Source of the DNA: G025836975 sp040391135
GTDB taxonomy: Bacteria > Pseudomonadota > Gammaproteobacteria > Burkholderiales > Burkholderiaceae_B
Length of the DNA stretch: 64,000 nt
Assembly: GCA_040391135.1 (NCBI GenBank)
Contig: JBEBYL010000004.1
Coordinates: forward strand, 124,001 to 188,000
Direction of reading: 5' to 3'
Below are positions 17,110 through 25,155 of the stretch, one piece after another. The number at the start of each line of letters is the position of its first letter. The first letter of the stretch is position 1. The translations under genes were made by a program, and so were the position numbers. The notes beneath the pieces are model-generated. The model saw only the letters and a list, made by a program, of their open reading frames with translations, did no database searches and had not been told where the DNA came from.

Positions 17110-18552
17110 ATGAAACCCAGCCAGCGTCCCGAATGGGACAAAGTCCTGACCGATATCGTCGACTACGTCCACGACTACCCTGTAGACTCCGAGCTTGCGT
17201 ATGAAACCGCCCGCCTGTGCCTGCTCGACACGCTGGGCTGCGGGCTGGAAGCCCTTGAATATCCGGCCTGCACCAAGCTGCTCGGTCCCATCGCGCCGGG
17301 CACGATCGTGCCCAATGGCGCCCGGGTGCCGGGCACGCAATTCCAGCTTGATCCCGTGCAGGCCGCCTTCAATATCGGCGCCATGATCCGTTGGCTGGAT
17401 TTCAACGATACCTGGCTGGCGGCGGAATGGGGCCACCCCTCCGATAACCTGGGCGGCATCCTGGCATGCGCCGACTGGCTCTCGCGCAGCGCCGTGGCGG
17501 CCGGCAAGCCCGCGCTCACCCTGCGCGCCGTATTGACGGCAATGATCAAGGCCCACGAAATCCAGGGCTGCATAGCACTGGAAAATTCCTTCAACAAGGT
17601 GGGGCTGGACCATGTCGTACTGGTCAAGGTTGCGTCGACCGCCGTGATTTCCCAACTGCTGGGACTGAGCCGCGACGAGACCCTTAACGCGGTGTCGCTG
17701 GCCTGGGTGGACGGCCAAAGCCTGCGCACCTATCGGCATGCGCCCAATACAGGCAGCCGCAAGAGCTGGGCCGCGGGCGATGCCACCAGCCGGGGCTTGC
17801 GGCTGGCGCTCATGGCCCGAACCGGCGAAATGGGCTACCCCTCGGCGCTGACCGCCAAGACCTGGGGCTTTTACGACGTGCTGTTCAAGGGACGGGAATT
17901 CAAGTTCCAGCGTCCCTACGGCAGCTACGTCATGGAGAACATACTGTTCAAGATATCGTATCCGGCCGAATTCCATGCCCAGACAGCGGTGGAATGCGCG
18001 ATGAAAATTCACGGCGCGCTGGCGGCCGCGGGCAAGACCGAAGGCGACATCAAGAGCATCACCATACGCACGCATGAGGCCTGCATACGCATCATCGACA
18101 AGAAGGGCCCGCTGAACAACCCGGCGGACCGCGACCACTGCATTCAGTACATGGTGGCCGTGCCCCTTATCTTCGGACAGCTCACCGCCGCCGACTACGA
18201 AAACGCCGTGGCCTCGGACCCGCGTATCGACGCCTTGCGCGACAAGATCACCTGTGTGGAAGACCCCGGGTTCACGGCCGATTACCACGATCCCGGCAAG
18301 CGCTCGATCGCCAACGCGCTGACCGTGGCATTCCACGACGGCAGCGCGCTGGGCGAGGTCGTTTGCGAATTCCCCATCGGCCACAGGCTGCGCCGCAGTG
18401 AAGGCATTCCTTTGCTGATGGACAAATTCCAGACAAACCTGGCGCGCCGCTTCCCGCCCCGGCAGCAGCGGCGGATACTTGACGCCTCGCTGGACCTCAA
18501 AACGCTGGAAGCCATGCCTGTACACGAATACGTGGACTTATATACGATCTGA
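17110..18552 (+). CDS. prpD: 2-methylcitrate dehydratase, PrpD (MmgE/PrpD family)
   Basis: 480 residues of the MmgE/PrpD family, cofactor-free dehydratases acting on 2-methylcitrate. Features include the N-terminal all-helical domain with DTLGCGLEALEYPACTKLLGP, the RWLDFNDTWLAAEWGHPSDNLGGILA active-site region and KGPLNNPADRDHCIQYMVAVPL. The ATG at 17110 follows aatcggaggccaccccagc; the longer frame upstream overlaps prpF and is not used. Sequence and operon position favour true PrpD over a generic MmgE protein. It duplicates the step already covered by AcnD/PrpF. Confidence 0.93.
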   Translation: MKPSQRPEWDKVLTDIVDYVHDYPVDSELAYETARLCLLDTLGCGLEALEYPACTKLLGPIAPGTIVPNGARVPGTQFQLDPVQAAFNIGAMIRWLDFNDTWLAAEWGHPSDNLGGILACADWLSRSAVAAGKPALTLRAVLTAMIKAHEIQGCIALENSFNKVGLDHVVLVKVASTAVISQLLGLSRDETLNAVSLAWVDGQSLRTYRHAPNTGSRKSWAAGDATSRGLRLALMARTGEMGYPSALTAKTWGFYDVLFKGREFKFQRPYGSYVMENILFKISYPAEFHAQTAVECAMKIHGALAAAGKTEGDIKSITIRTHEACIRIIDKKGPLNNPADRDHCIQYMVAVPLIFGQLTAADYENAVASDPRIDALRDKITCVEDPGFTADYHDPGKRSIANALTVAFHDGSALGEVVCEFPIGHRLRRSEGIPLLMDKFQTNLARRFPPRQQRRILDASLDLKTLEAMPVHEYVDLYTI

Positions 18553-18612
18553 CGCAAATCATTGTGCCAATATGATTAAATGGCACGGATCCACCGCTCC
18601 ATTGCGCCACGC

Positions 18613-18642
18613 GCCCCTTGCGCATCACCCGGGGGCTTTTTT
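18613..18642 (+). terminator. Probable terminator of the prp operon
   Basis: A short GC hairpin (gcgcccc against gggggc, with a long loop) is followed by six T residues at 18637-18642. The stem is only five to six pairs, so termination may be partial. Confidence 0.5.
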
Positions 18643-18674
18643 AGTTGAATTCCGGCTGCTCCGCCCAAATTGAT

Positions 18675-19070
18675 ATGTTCGAAACCTTTGCGTTCTATGC
18701 CCTGCCCTTCACCTTCACCCTGCTTGTCGCCTGCCTGCTGACCTGCGTGGTGTGCGGCGTGTTTCTATTCCTGTTCCGCATTCGGGTTACCAACCAGGCG
18801 CTGCGGCATCCCTACCTGGACAAACAATCGTGGGAACGCTATCCGCTGTCCATACGCGCCGCCATCTTGCTGGATTATTTTTTGCGCATCAGCTTTCCGA
18901 AGTCCAATTTCTGGATCGTCGGACAGGCCAACCGCCTGCTGTCCCATGTTCAGCCCGACGAGCTTTCCACCCGCCTGAAGTGGCCGCTGATCGGATTCTG
19001 GGGCGGCTGCCTTGTGGGCCTGGTGGCCTTGCTGGTGCTCTGGGCCCTGATCCTGCTTACAATGGTCTGA
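18675..19070 (+). CDS. Small membrane protein of unknown function
   Basis: 131 residues from the ATG at 18675 (MFETFAFYALPF). Two strong hydrophobic segments are seen, near residues 8-37 (LPFTFTLLVACLLTCVVCGVFLFLFRI) and 103-130 (IGFWGGCLVGLVALLVLWALILL). The hydrophilic middle contains NQALRHPYLDKQSWERYPLSIRAAILLDYFLRI. Both ends are therefore in the inner membrane with a soluble loop between. I do not recognise a named family. It lies just after the prp terminator and 34 bases before a small acetyltransferase-like gene, possibly as a two-gene unit. No function can be assigned. Confidence 0.75.
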   Translation: MFETFAFYALPFTFTLLVACLLTCVVCGVFLFLFRIRVTNQALRHPYLDKQSWERYPLSIRAAILLDYFLRISFPKSNFWIVGQANRLLSHVQPDELSTRLKWPLIGFWGGCLVGLVALLVLWALILLTMV

Positions 19071-19104
19071 CGACCTTCCAGCATCCAAAGGAACTTTACC
19101 GCTT

Positions 19105-19380
19105 ATGAGCCGAGCAGTCGAACACAACCTTGCCCAACAGCGTTTCGAATGGATCGAAGACGGCATGCTTAGCGTGCTGGACTACCAGCTTCAGAATGGC
19201 GTCATGGCCATTACGCACACCGGCGTGCCCGAGGCCGTGGGCGGGCGCGGCATTGCCGCCGACCTGGCCAAAGCGGCGCTCGACACCGCCCGGGAACAAG
19301 GCTGGAGCGTTCGCCCCCTTTGCTCCTACGTTGCGGCGTATATAAGGCGCCATAAACAATACGAAGACCTCGTGGCCTGA
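19105..19380 (+). CDS. GNAT-like small acetyltransferase (COG2388 type)
   Basis: 91 residues. The pattern MAITHTGVPEAVGGRGIAADLAKAALDTAREQG followed by VRPLCSYVAAYIRRHKQYEDLV is characteristic of the short GNAT-fold family known as YidJ/GTLF3B-like or COG2388. The GGRGIA segment is the acetyl-CoA pyrophosphate loop. The length suits this minimal GNAT fold. Substrate unknown. An intrinsic terminator follows at 19386-19418, then the acnB control region, so it is separate from acnB. Confidence 0.8.
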   Translation: MSRAVEHNLAQQRFEWIEDGMLSVLDYQLQNGVMAITHTGVPEAVGGRGIAADLAKAALDTAREQGWSVRPLCSYVAAYIRRHKQYEDLVA

Positions 19381-19385
19381 AAACC

Positions 19386-19418
19386 GGGGGCCGTTTTTAA
19401 GCGCCCCCAAAGTTTTTT
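19386..19418 (+). terminator. Intrinsic terminator after the small GNAT gene
   Basis: Hairpin gggggc(c) at 19386-19392 with gccccc at 19403-19408, then aaag and six T residues (19413-19418). It insulates the upstream genes from the acnB promoter. Confidence 0.7.
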
Positions 19419-19445
19419 GACCGTAAAGCCACAGATGTCGTTCTT

Positions 19446-19470
19446 ATGTCTTATATAAGATATAAGACAT
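19446..19470. promoter_or_regulatory. Palindromic operator upstream of acnB, identical to the mdh operator
   Basis: Eleven-base perfect arms (ATGTCTTATAT and ATATAAGACAT) flank AAG. The inner 23 bases match 7508-7530 exactly. The distance from the right GAC to the predicted -35 box is two bases in both places, so the helical placement is conserved. The nearest candidate regulator is the GntR/UTRA protein beside mdh, 12 kb away. This implies joint control of aconitase and malate dehydrogenase. Confidence 0.75.
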
Positions 19471-19499
19471 TTGCCTCCGGACCGGCTTCCTTCTACAAT
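19471..19499 (+). promoter_or_regulatory. Predicted sigma-70 promoter of acnB
   Basis: TTGCCT (19471-19476), 17 bases, TACAAT (19494-19499). Transcription would start near 19506, about 43 bases before the acnB ATG. It immediately abuts the palindromic operator. Confidence 0.65.
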
Positions 19500-19548
19500 C
19501 GAAGGCATAGAGCCATTCCTACAAACCTCGACCCAAAGGGCATGCATC

Positions 19549-22134
19549 ATGCTGGAATCATATCGTCAACACGTTGCCGAACGCGCCGCGTCGGGCATTC
19601 CTCCTCTTCCTCTTTCGGCGCAGCAGACAGCCGAGCTGATCGAGCTGATCAAAGCCCCGCCCGCTGGTGAAGAAAGCTTCCTGCTCGACCTGCTCACGCA
19701 CCGCGTGCCGGCCGGCGTGGACGACGCCGCCAAGGTTAAAGCGTCCTACCTGGCCGCCGTTGCCCTGGGCAAGGAAACCTGTGCCTTGATCGACCGCAAG
19801 CGCGCCACCGAACTGCTGGGCACCATGCTGGGCGGCTACAACATCAGCCCCCTGGTCGAATTGCTGGACAACGCGGAACTGGGCGCGGTCGCCGCCGAAG
19901 CGCTCAAGAAAACACTGCTGGTGTTCGACGCCTTCCACGACATCAAGGACAAGGCCGACAAGGGCAACGCCAATGCGCGCGCCATCCTGCAAAGCTGGGC
20001 CGATGCCGAATGGTTCACCAGCCGTCCCGAAGTGCCCGAAAGCCTGACGCTGACGGTGTTCAAAGTCACCGGCGAAACCAATACCGACGACCTGTCGCCG
20101 GCGCCCGATGCCTGGAGCCGCCCCGACATTCCCCTGCATGCCCTGGCCATGCTCAAGAACCCGCGCGAGGGCATACAGCCCGATGAAGCCGGCAAGATCG
20201 GCCCCATCAAATTCATCGAAAGCCTGAAGCAGAAAGGCCATCTGGTCGCCTATGTGGGCGATGTGGTCGGCACAGGCTCGTCGCGCAAGTCCGCCACCAA
20301 CTCGGTGCTCTGGCATACCGGCGAAGACATCCCCTTCGTGCCGAACAAGCGCTTCGGCGGCGTCTGCCTGGGCAACAAGATCGCCCCCATCTTCTATAAC
20401 ACCATGGAAGATGCCGGCGCGCTGCCCATCGAGCTTGATGTGTCCAAGATGAATATGGGCGACGTCATCGAACTGCGCCCCTACGAAGGCCGGGCCCTGA
20501 AGAACGGCGAAGTCATCGCCGAATTCAAGGTCAAGTCCGACGTGCTGTTCGACGAAGCTCGCGCGGGCGGCCGCATTCCGCTGATCATTGGCCGCGGCCT
20601 GACGGCTAAAGCCCGCGAGGCCCTGGGCCTGGCGCCCTCGGACTTGTTCCGCCTGCCGCAAAACCCCGCCGATTCCGGCAAGGGCTACACCCTGGCCCAG
20701 AAGATGGTCGGCCGCGCCTGCGGCCTGCCCGAAGGCAAGGGCGTGCGCGCCGGCACCTACTGCGAACCCCGGATGACCTCGGTCGGCAGCCAGGACACCA
20801 CCGGCCCCATGACCCGCGACGAGCTCAAGGATCTGGCCTGCCTGGGCTTCTCGGCCGACCTGGTCATGCAGTCCTTCTGCCATACCGCCGCCTATCCCAA
20901 GCCCGTAGACGTCAAGACCCATCACGAACTGCCCGCCTTCATCAGCACGCGCGGCGGCGTATCGCTGCGCCCGGGCGACGGCATCATCCACTCGTGGCTG
21001 AACCGCATGCTGCTGCCCGACACCGTCGGCACAGGCGGCGACTCGCACACGCGCTTCCCCATCGGCATCAGCTTTCCCGCCGGCTCCGGCCTGGTGGCTT
21101 TCGCGGCCGCCACCGGCGTCATGCCGCTGGACATGCCCGAATCGGTCCTGGTGCGCTTCAAGGGCAAAATGCAGCCCGGCGTCACCCTGCGCGACCTGGT
21201 CAGCGCCATTCCGCTGTATGCGATCAAGCAGGGCTTGCTGACCGTGGCCAAGCAAGGCAAGAAAAATATTTTCTCGGGCCGCATTCTTGAAATCGAAGGC
21301 TTGCCCGACCTGAAGGTCGAGCAGGCATTCGAACTGTCCGATGCCTCGGCCGAGCGCTCCGCCGCCGGCTGCAGCGTGCGCCTGAACAAAGAGCCCATCA
21401 TCGAATACATCAACAGCAACATCACCTTGCTGAAATGGATGATCGCCAACGGCTACGAAGACGAGCGCACCCTGGGCCGCCGCATCAAGGCCATGGAAGC
21501 CTGGCTGGCCAACCCGCAATTGCTGGAACCCGATGCCGACGCCGAATACGCCGCGGTCATCGAGATCGACCTGGCCGATATCCATGAGCCCATCGTCGCC
21601 TGCCCCAACGATCCGGACGATGTGAAAACGCTGTCCGATGTTTCCGGCACCGTCATCGATGAAGTCTTCATCGGCAGCTGCATGACCAATATCGGCCACT
21701 TTCGCGCCGCGTCCAAGCTGCTGGAAGGCAAGCGCGACATGCCCTCCAAGCTGTGGGTCGCCCCGCCCACCAAGATGGACCAGAAGCAGCTTACCGAGGA
21801 AGGCCATTACGGCGTGCTGGGCAGCGCCGGCGCACGCATGGAAATGCCCGGCTGCTCGCTGTGCATGGGCAACCAGGCACAGGTGCGCGAAGGCGCCACG
21901 GTCATGTCGACCAGCACACGCAACTTCCCGAACCGCCTGGGCAAGAACTCCAATGTGTTCCTGGGTTCCGCCGAGCTGGCCGCCATCTGCTCGCGCCTGG
22001 GCCGTATCCCGACCCGCGCCGAATACATGGAAGCCGTGGGCGTGCTGGACGCAAACAGCAGCGAGATCTACCGCTACATGAACTTTGACCAGATCGAGGA
22101 TTTCAAGGAAATCGCCGACTCGGTCAGCGTATAA
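19549..22134 (+). CDS. acnB: Bifunctional aconitate hydratase B / 2-methylisocitrate dehydratase
   Basis: Major TCA-cycle aconitase: citrate to isocitrate via cis-aconitate; AcnB enzymes also hydrate 2-methylaconitate to 2-methylisocitrate. 861 residues, matching the family. [4Fe-4S] ligands Cys711 (GSCMTNIGHFRA) and Cys769/Cys772 (CSLCMGNQA) fall almost exactly where E. coli AcnB has them. The N-terminal HEAT-like domain starts MLESYRQHVAERA, which fixes the ATG at 19549; the frame is open upstream through the promoter. In some bacteria apo-AcnB binds mRNA, but nothing here tests that. A strong terminator follows. Confidence 0.97.
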   Translation: MLESYRQHVAERAASGIPPLPLSAQQTAELIELIKAPPAGEESFLLDLLTHRVPAGVDDAAKVKASYLAAVALGKETCALIDRKRATELLGTMLGGYNISPLVELLDNAELGAVAAEALKKTLLVFDAFHDIKDKADKGNANARAILQSWADAEWFTSRPEVPESLTLTVFKVTGETNTDDLSPAPDAWSRPDIPLHALAMLKNPREGIQPDEAGKIGPIKFIESLKQKGHLVAYVGDVVGTGSSRKSATNSVLWHTGEDIPFVPNKRFGGVCLGNKIAPIFYNTMEDAGALPIELDVSKMNMGDVIELRPYEGRALKNGEVIAEFKVKSDVLFDEARAGGRIPLIIGRGLTAKAREALGLAPSDLFRLPQNPADSGKGYTLAQKMVGRACGLPEGKGVRAGTYCEPRMTSVGSQDTTGPMTRDELKDLACLGFSADLVMQSFCHTAAYPKPVDVKTHHELPAFISTRGGVSLRPGDGIIHSWLNRMLLPDTVGTGGDSHTRFPIGISFPAGSGLVAFAAATGVMPLDMPESVLVRFKGKMQPGVTLRDLVSAIPLYAIKQGLLTVAKQGKKNIFSGRILEIEGLPDLKVEQAFELSDASAERSAAGCSVRLNKEPIIEYINSNITLLKWMIANGYEDERTLGRRIKAMEAWLANPQLLEPDADAEYAAVIEIDLADIHEPIVACPNDPDDVKTLSDVSGTVIDEVFIGSCMTNIGHFRAASKLLEGKRDMPSKLWVAPPTKMDQKQLTEEGHYGVLGSAGARMEMPGCSLCMGNQAQVREGATVMSTSTRNFPNRLGKNSNVFLGSAELAAICSRLGRIPTRAEYMEAVGVLDANSSEIYRYMNFDQIEDFKEIADSVSV

Positions 22135-22159
22135 GGCAGCGTCAGCGCCGCTAGTCCAG

Positions 22160-22193
22160 GCCCCCGACGCTGCATGTCGGGGGCTTTTATTTT
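22160..22193 (+). terminator. Intrinsic terminator of acnB
   Basis: Perfect 9-bp stem gcccccgac (22160-22168) with gtcgggggc (22176-22184), seven-base loop, then ttttatttt. It separates acnB from acnA, which must therefore have its own promoter in the remaining 100 bases. Confidence 0.88.
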
Positions 22194-22293
22194 GGAGTCC
22201 CAAAACTTGTCCAATCAGGCCTAAAATACCGCTAGCAATACACTGGCTGCACACTCGCCGGCCGACAAGCCCTTAAACCATCCTGGAGCTCTT

Positions 22294-24996
22294 ATGTCGC
22301 ATAACACGTTCAATAGCTTACAAAAGTTCAAGGTCGGGCGGAAATCAGCCCAGTTCTATTCCCTGCCGGCGCTAGGCAAAACGCTGGGCATCGACATCCA
22401 GCGCCTGCCGGTATCGATACGCATTGTCCTGGAATCGGTTCTGCGCAATTGCGACGGCAAGAAGATCACCGAAAAGCACGTCAAGCAGCTGGCCGGGTGG
22501 AAGCCGCGCGCCCAGCGCAATACCGAAATCCCCTTCGTCGTCGCGCGTGTCGTCCTGCAGGATTTCACCGGTGTGCCGCTGCTGGCCGACATCGCCGCCA
22601 TGCGCTCGGTCGCCGCCAAGATGGGCAAGGATCCCAAGCGCATCGAACCCATGGTCCCCGTGGACCTGGTGGTCGACCACTCCGTGATGATCGATTACTT
22701 CGGCACCAAGGATGCGCTCGACCTGAACATGAAGCTGGAGTTCAAGCGCAACCAGGAACGCTACCAATTCATGAAGTGGGGCATGCAGGCGTTCGATACC
22801 TTCGGCGTCGTTCCCCCGGGGTTTGGCATCGTCCACCAGGTCAACCTGGAGCACCTGGCTCGCGGCGTGCATTACGATGCCGGCAATAACGTCTACTACC
22901 CCGACACCCTCGTGGGCACCGACAGCCATACCACCATGATCAACGGCATCGGCGTCGTCGGCTGGGGCGTGGGCGGCATCGAGGCCGAAGCCGGCATGCT
23001 GGGCCAGCCCGTGTATATTCTTACCCCGGACGTCGTCGGGGTCGAGCTTACCGGCGAGCTGCGCGGCGGCGTAACGGCCACCGACCTGGTCCTGACCATC
23101 ACCGAACTGCTGCGCAAGCAGAAGGTCGTGGGCAAGTTCGTGGAGTTCTGCGGTCCGGGCACATCCAGCCTGTCGGTCACCGACCGTGCCACCATCGGCA
23201 ATATGTCGCCCGAATACGGCGCCACCATGGGCTTCTTCCCGGTCGACGACCGCACCATCGAATATTTCAAGGGCACCGGCCGCAGCCAGGAAGAGATCGA
23301 AGCGCTGCAGGCCTACTTCAAGGCCCAGGGCATGTACGGCGTGCCCGCCGCCAAGGACATCAGCTATACGCAATTGGTCAAACTGGACCTTTCCACCGTC
23401 ACCCCCTCGCTGGCGGGTCCCAAGCGGCCCCAGGACCGCATCGAACTGGGCGACGTCAAGAACACCTATACGCGGCTTTACTCCGAGCAATCGGCGGCCG
23501 GCTTCAACCAGCCCCCCGAGAAAATGCATCAGGTCTTCACGACCAGCGCCGGCACCCAGGTCAAGAATGGCGACATCCTTATCGCCGCCATCACATCCTG
23601 CACCAATACATCCAACCCCAGCGTGCTGCTGGCCGCCGGCCTGATGGCCAAGAAGGCCGTGGAAGCCGGCCTGACGGTGCCCAAGCACATCAAGACCTCG
23701 CTGGCTCCCGGCTCGCGCGTGGTCACCGACTACCTGACCAAGACGGGCCTGCTGCCCTATCTGGAAAAGCTCGGCTTCGACGTGGCCGCCTACGGCTGTA
23801 CCACCTGCATCGGCAATGCCGGCGACCTGACGCCCGACTTGAACGAAGCCATCATCAAGAACGGCCTGGTCTGCTCCGCCGTGCTCTCGGGCAACCGCAA
23901 TTTCGAAGCGCGCATCCACCCCAACATCAAGGCCAACTTCCTGGCCTCGCCGCCCCTGGTCGTCGCCTATGCGCTGGCCGGCACGGTGCTGCGCGACCTC
24001 ATGACCGAGCCCGTCGGCCAGGGCAAGAACGGCGACGTCTGGCTGGGCGACATCTGGCCCACCAACGCCGAAGTCCAGGCCCTGATGGGCAAAGCGATGG
24101 ATCCGGCCGTCTTCCGCAGCAACTACGCCGAAATCAAATCCAATCCGGGCAAGCTGTGGGAAAACATTTCCGGCGTGCAGGGCGATATCTACAATTGGCC
24201 GCAGTCCACCTACATCGCCGAGCCGCCCTTCTTCCAGGGCTTTGAAATGCGGCCGGCGGCCATGCCCGTCGTCAAGGACGCGCGCGCCCTGGCGGTGTTC
24301 GGCGACTCGGTCACGACCGATCACATCTCTCCGGCCGGTTCCATCAAGGAAACTTCGCCCGCCGGCGAGTGGCTCAAGGCGCACGGCGTCATGAAGCAGG
24401 ACTTCAACAGCTACGGCTCGCGCAGGGGTAACCACGAAATCATGATGCGCGGCACCTTCGCCAATGTGCGCATCAAGAACCTGATGATTCCGGCGCTGCC
24501 CGACGGCAGCCGCTACGAAGGCGGCGAAACCCTGTATCAGCCCGGCGGCGAACGCCTCTCCATTTATGACGCAGCCATGAAATACATGGCATCCAACGTA
24601 CCGACCGTCGTATTCGCCGGCGAGGAATACGGCACCGGTTCGTCACGCGACTGGGCGGCCAAAGGCACGCAGCTGCTGGGCGTCAAGGCCGTGGTTGCGC
24701 GCAGCTTCGAACGCATCCACCGCAGCAACCTGGTCGGCATGGGCGTGCTGCCTCTGCAGTTCAAGGGCAGCGACAGCGTGGAGACCTTGGGAATCACGGG
24801 CGAGGAAACCTACGACGTCTCCGGCATTGAAGCCGGCATCCGTCCGCAACAGGATGTCACGCTGACCATACATCGCAAGGATGGCGGCAAGCAGGAAGTC
24901 TCCATGCTGCTGCGCATCGATACGGCGACGGAAGTCGACTACTATCTGCACGGCGGCATTCTGCCTTACGTCCTGCGCGAGCTGTTGGCTGCCTGA
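22294..24996 (+). CDS. acnA: Aconitate hydratase A
   Basis: Second aconitase, of the AcnA/IRP type, usually the stress- or stationary-phase enzyme in proteobacteria. 900 residues. [4Fe-4S] ligands Cys436 (TSCTNTSNPSV) and Cys502/Cys505 (CTTCIGNAG) are present; the swivelling domain has EEYGTGSSRDWAAKGTQLLG and FERIHRSNLVGMG. The ATG at 22294 follows catcctggagctctt and opens with the family-typical NTFNSLQKF. It lies downstream of acnB behind a terminator, so the two are likely separately controlled, and the mdh/acnB palindrome is absent here. Confidence 0.96.
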   Translation: MSHNTFNSLQKFKVGRKSAQFYSLPALGKTLGIDIQRLPVSIRIVLESVLRNCDGKKITEKHVKQLAGWKPRAQRNTEIPFVVARVVLQDFTGVPLLADIAAMRSVAAKMGKDPKRIEPMVPVDLVVDHSVMIDYFGTKDALDLNMKLEFKRNQERYQFMKWGMQAFDTFGVVPPGFGIVHQVNLEHLARGVHYDAGNNVYYPDTLVGTDSHTTMINGIGVVGWGVGGIEAEAGMLGQPVYILTPDVVGVELTGELRGGVTATDLVLTITELLRKQKVVGKFVEFCGPGTSSLSVTDRATIGNMSPEYGATMGFFPVDDRTIEYFKGTGRSQEEIEALQAYFKAQGMYGVPAAKDISYTQLVKLDLSTVTPSLAGPKRPQDRIELGDVKNTYTRLYSEQSAAGFNQPPEKMHQVFTTSAGTQVKNGDILIAAITSCTNTSNPSVLLAAGLMAKKAVEAGLTVPKHIKTSLAPGSRVVTDYLTKTGLLPYLEKLGFDVAAYGCTTCIGNAGDLTPDLNEAIIKNGLVCSAVLSGNRNFEARIHPNIKANFLASPPLVVAYALAGTVLRDLMTEPVGQGKNGDVWLGDIWPTNAEVQALMGKAMDPAVFRSNYAEIKSNPGKLWENISGVQGDIYNWPQSTYIAEPPFFQGFEMRPAAMPVVKDARALAVFGDSVTTDHISPAGSIKETSPAGEWLKAHGVMKQDFNSYGSRRGNHEIMMRGTFANVRIKNLMIPALPDGSRYEGGETLYQPGGERLSIYDAAMKYMASNVPTVVFAGEEYGTGSSRDWAAKGTQLLGVKAVVARSFERIHRSNLVGMGVLPLQFKGSDSVETLGITGEETYDVSGIEAGIRPQQDVTLTIHRKDGGKQEVSMLLRIDTATEVDYYLHGGILPYVLRELLAA

Positions 24997-25021
24997 TCCC
25001 GGCCGGATTCGCGGTTTCTCC

Positions 25022-25056
25022 AAATCCCTGGCGTGCCAATGGTGCGCCAGGGATTT
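25022..25056 (+). terminator. Probable terminator of acnA
   Basis: Perfect 12-bp stem aaatccctggcg (25022-25033) with cgccagggattt (25045-25056), followed by ccctttac. The T-rich tail is weak, but the stem ends in TTT on either strand. Confidence 0.6.
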
Positions 25057-25104
25057 CCCTTTACGCACGGTCCCGCCCGCCAGGACGGGGACGGCGTTAC
25101 ACTA

Positions 25105-25128
25105 GGGCTTGTTAACGTTAACAGGCCC
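25105..25128. promoter_or_regulatory. Near-perfect 24-bp palindrome around TGTTAACGTTAACA
   Basis: The 14-base core TGTTAACGTTAACA is fully palindromic and contains GTTAAC twice in tandem. GGGC and GCCC arms extend the symmetry to 24 bases with one mismatched pair. It lies 28 bases before the DUF2863 start, in otherwise GC-rich sequence, so it looks like an operator or promoter site for the DUF2863-earP unit. No regulator can be named. Confidence 0.45.
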
Positions 25129-25155
25129 TGGATTTTCACCAAATCAGCCTGCCTT

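Noticed and set aside
18553..18674. Possible tRNA or small RNA after prpD
   Set aside because: No cloverleaf or conserved tRNA sequence; only a weak terminator hairpin with T-run.
19558..22254. An 898-codon minus-strand frame across acnB
   Set aside because: Shadow of acnB; composition is typical of antisense frames and it has no recognisable domain.
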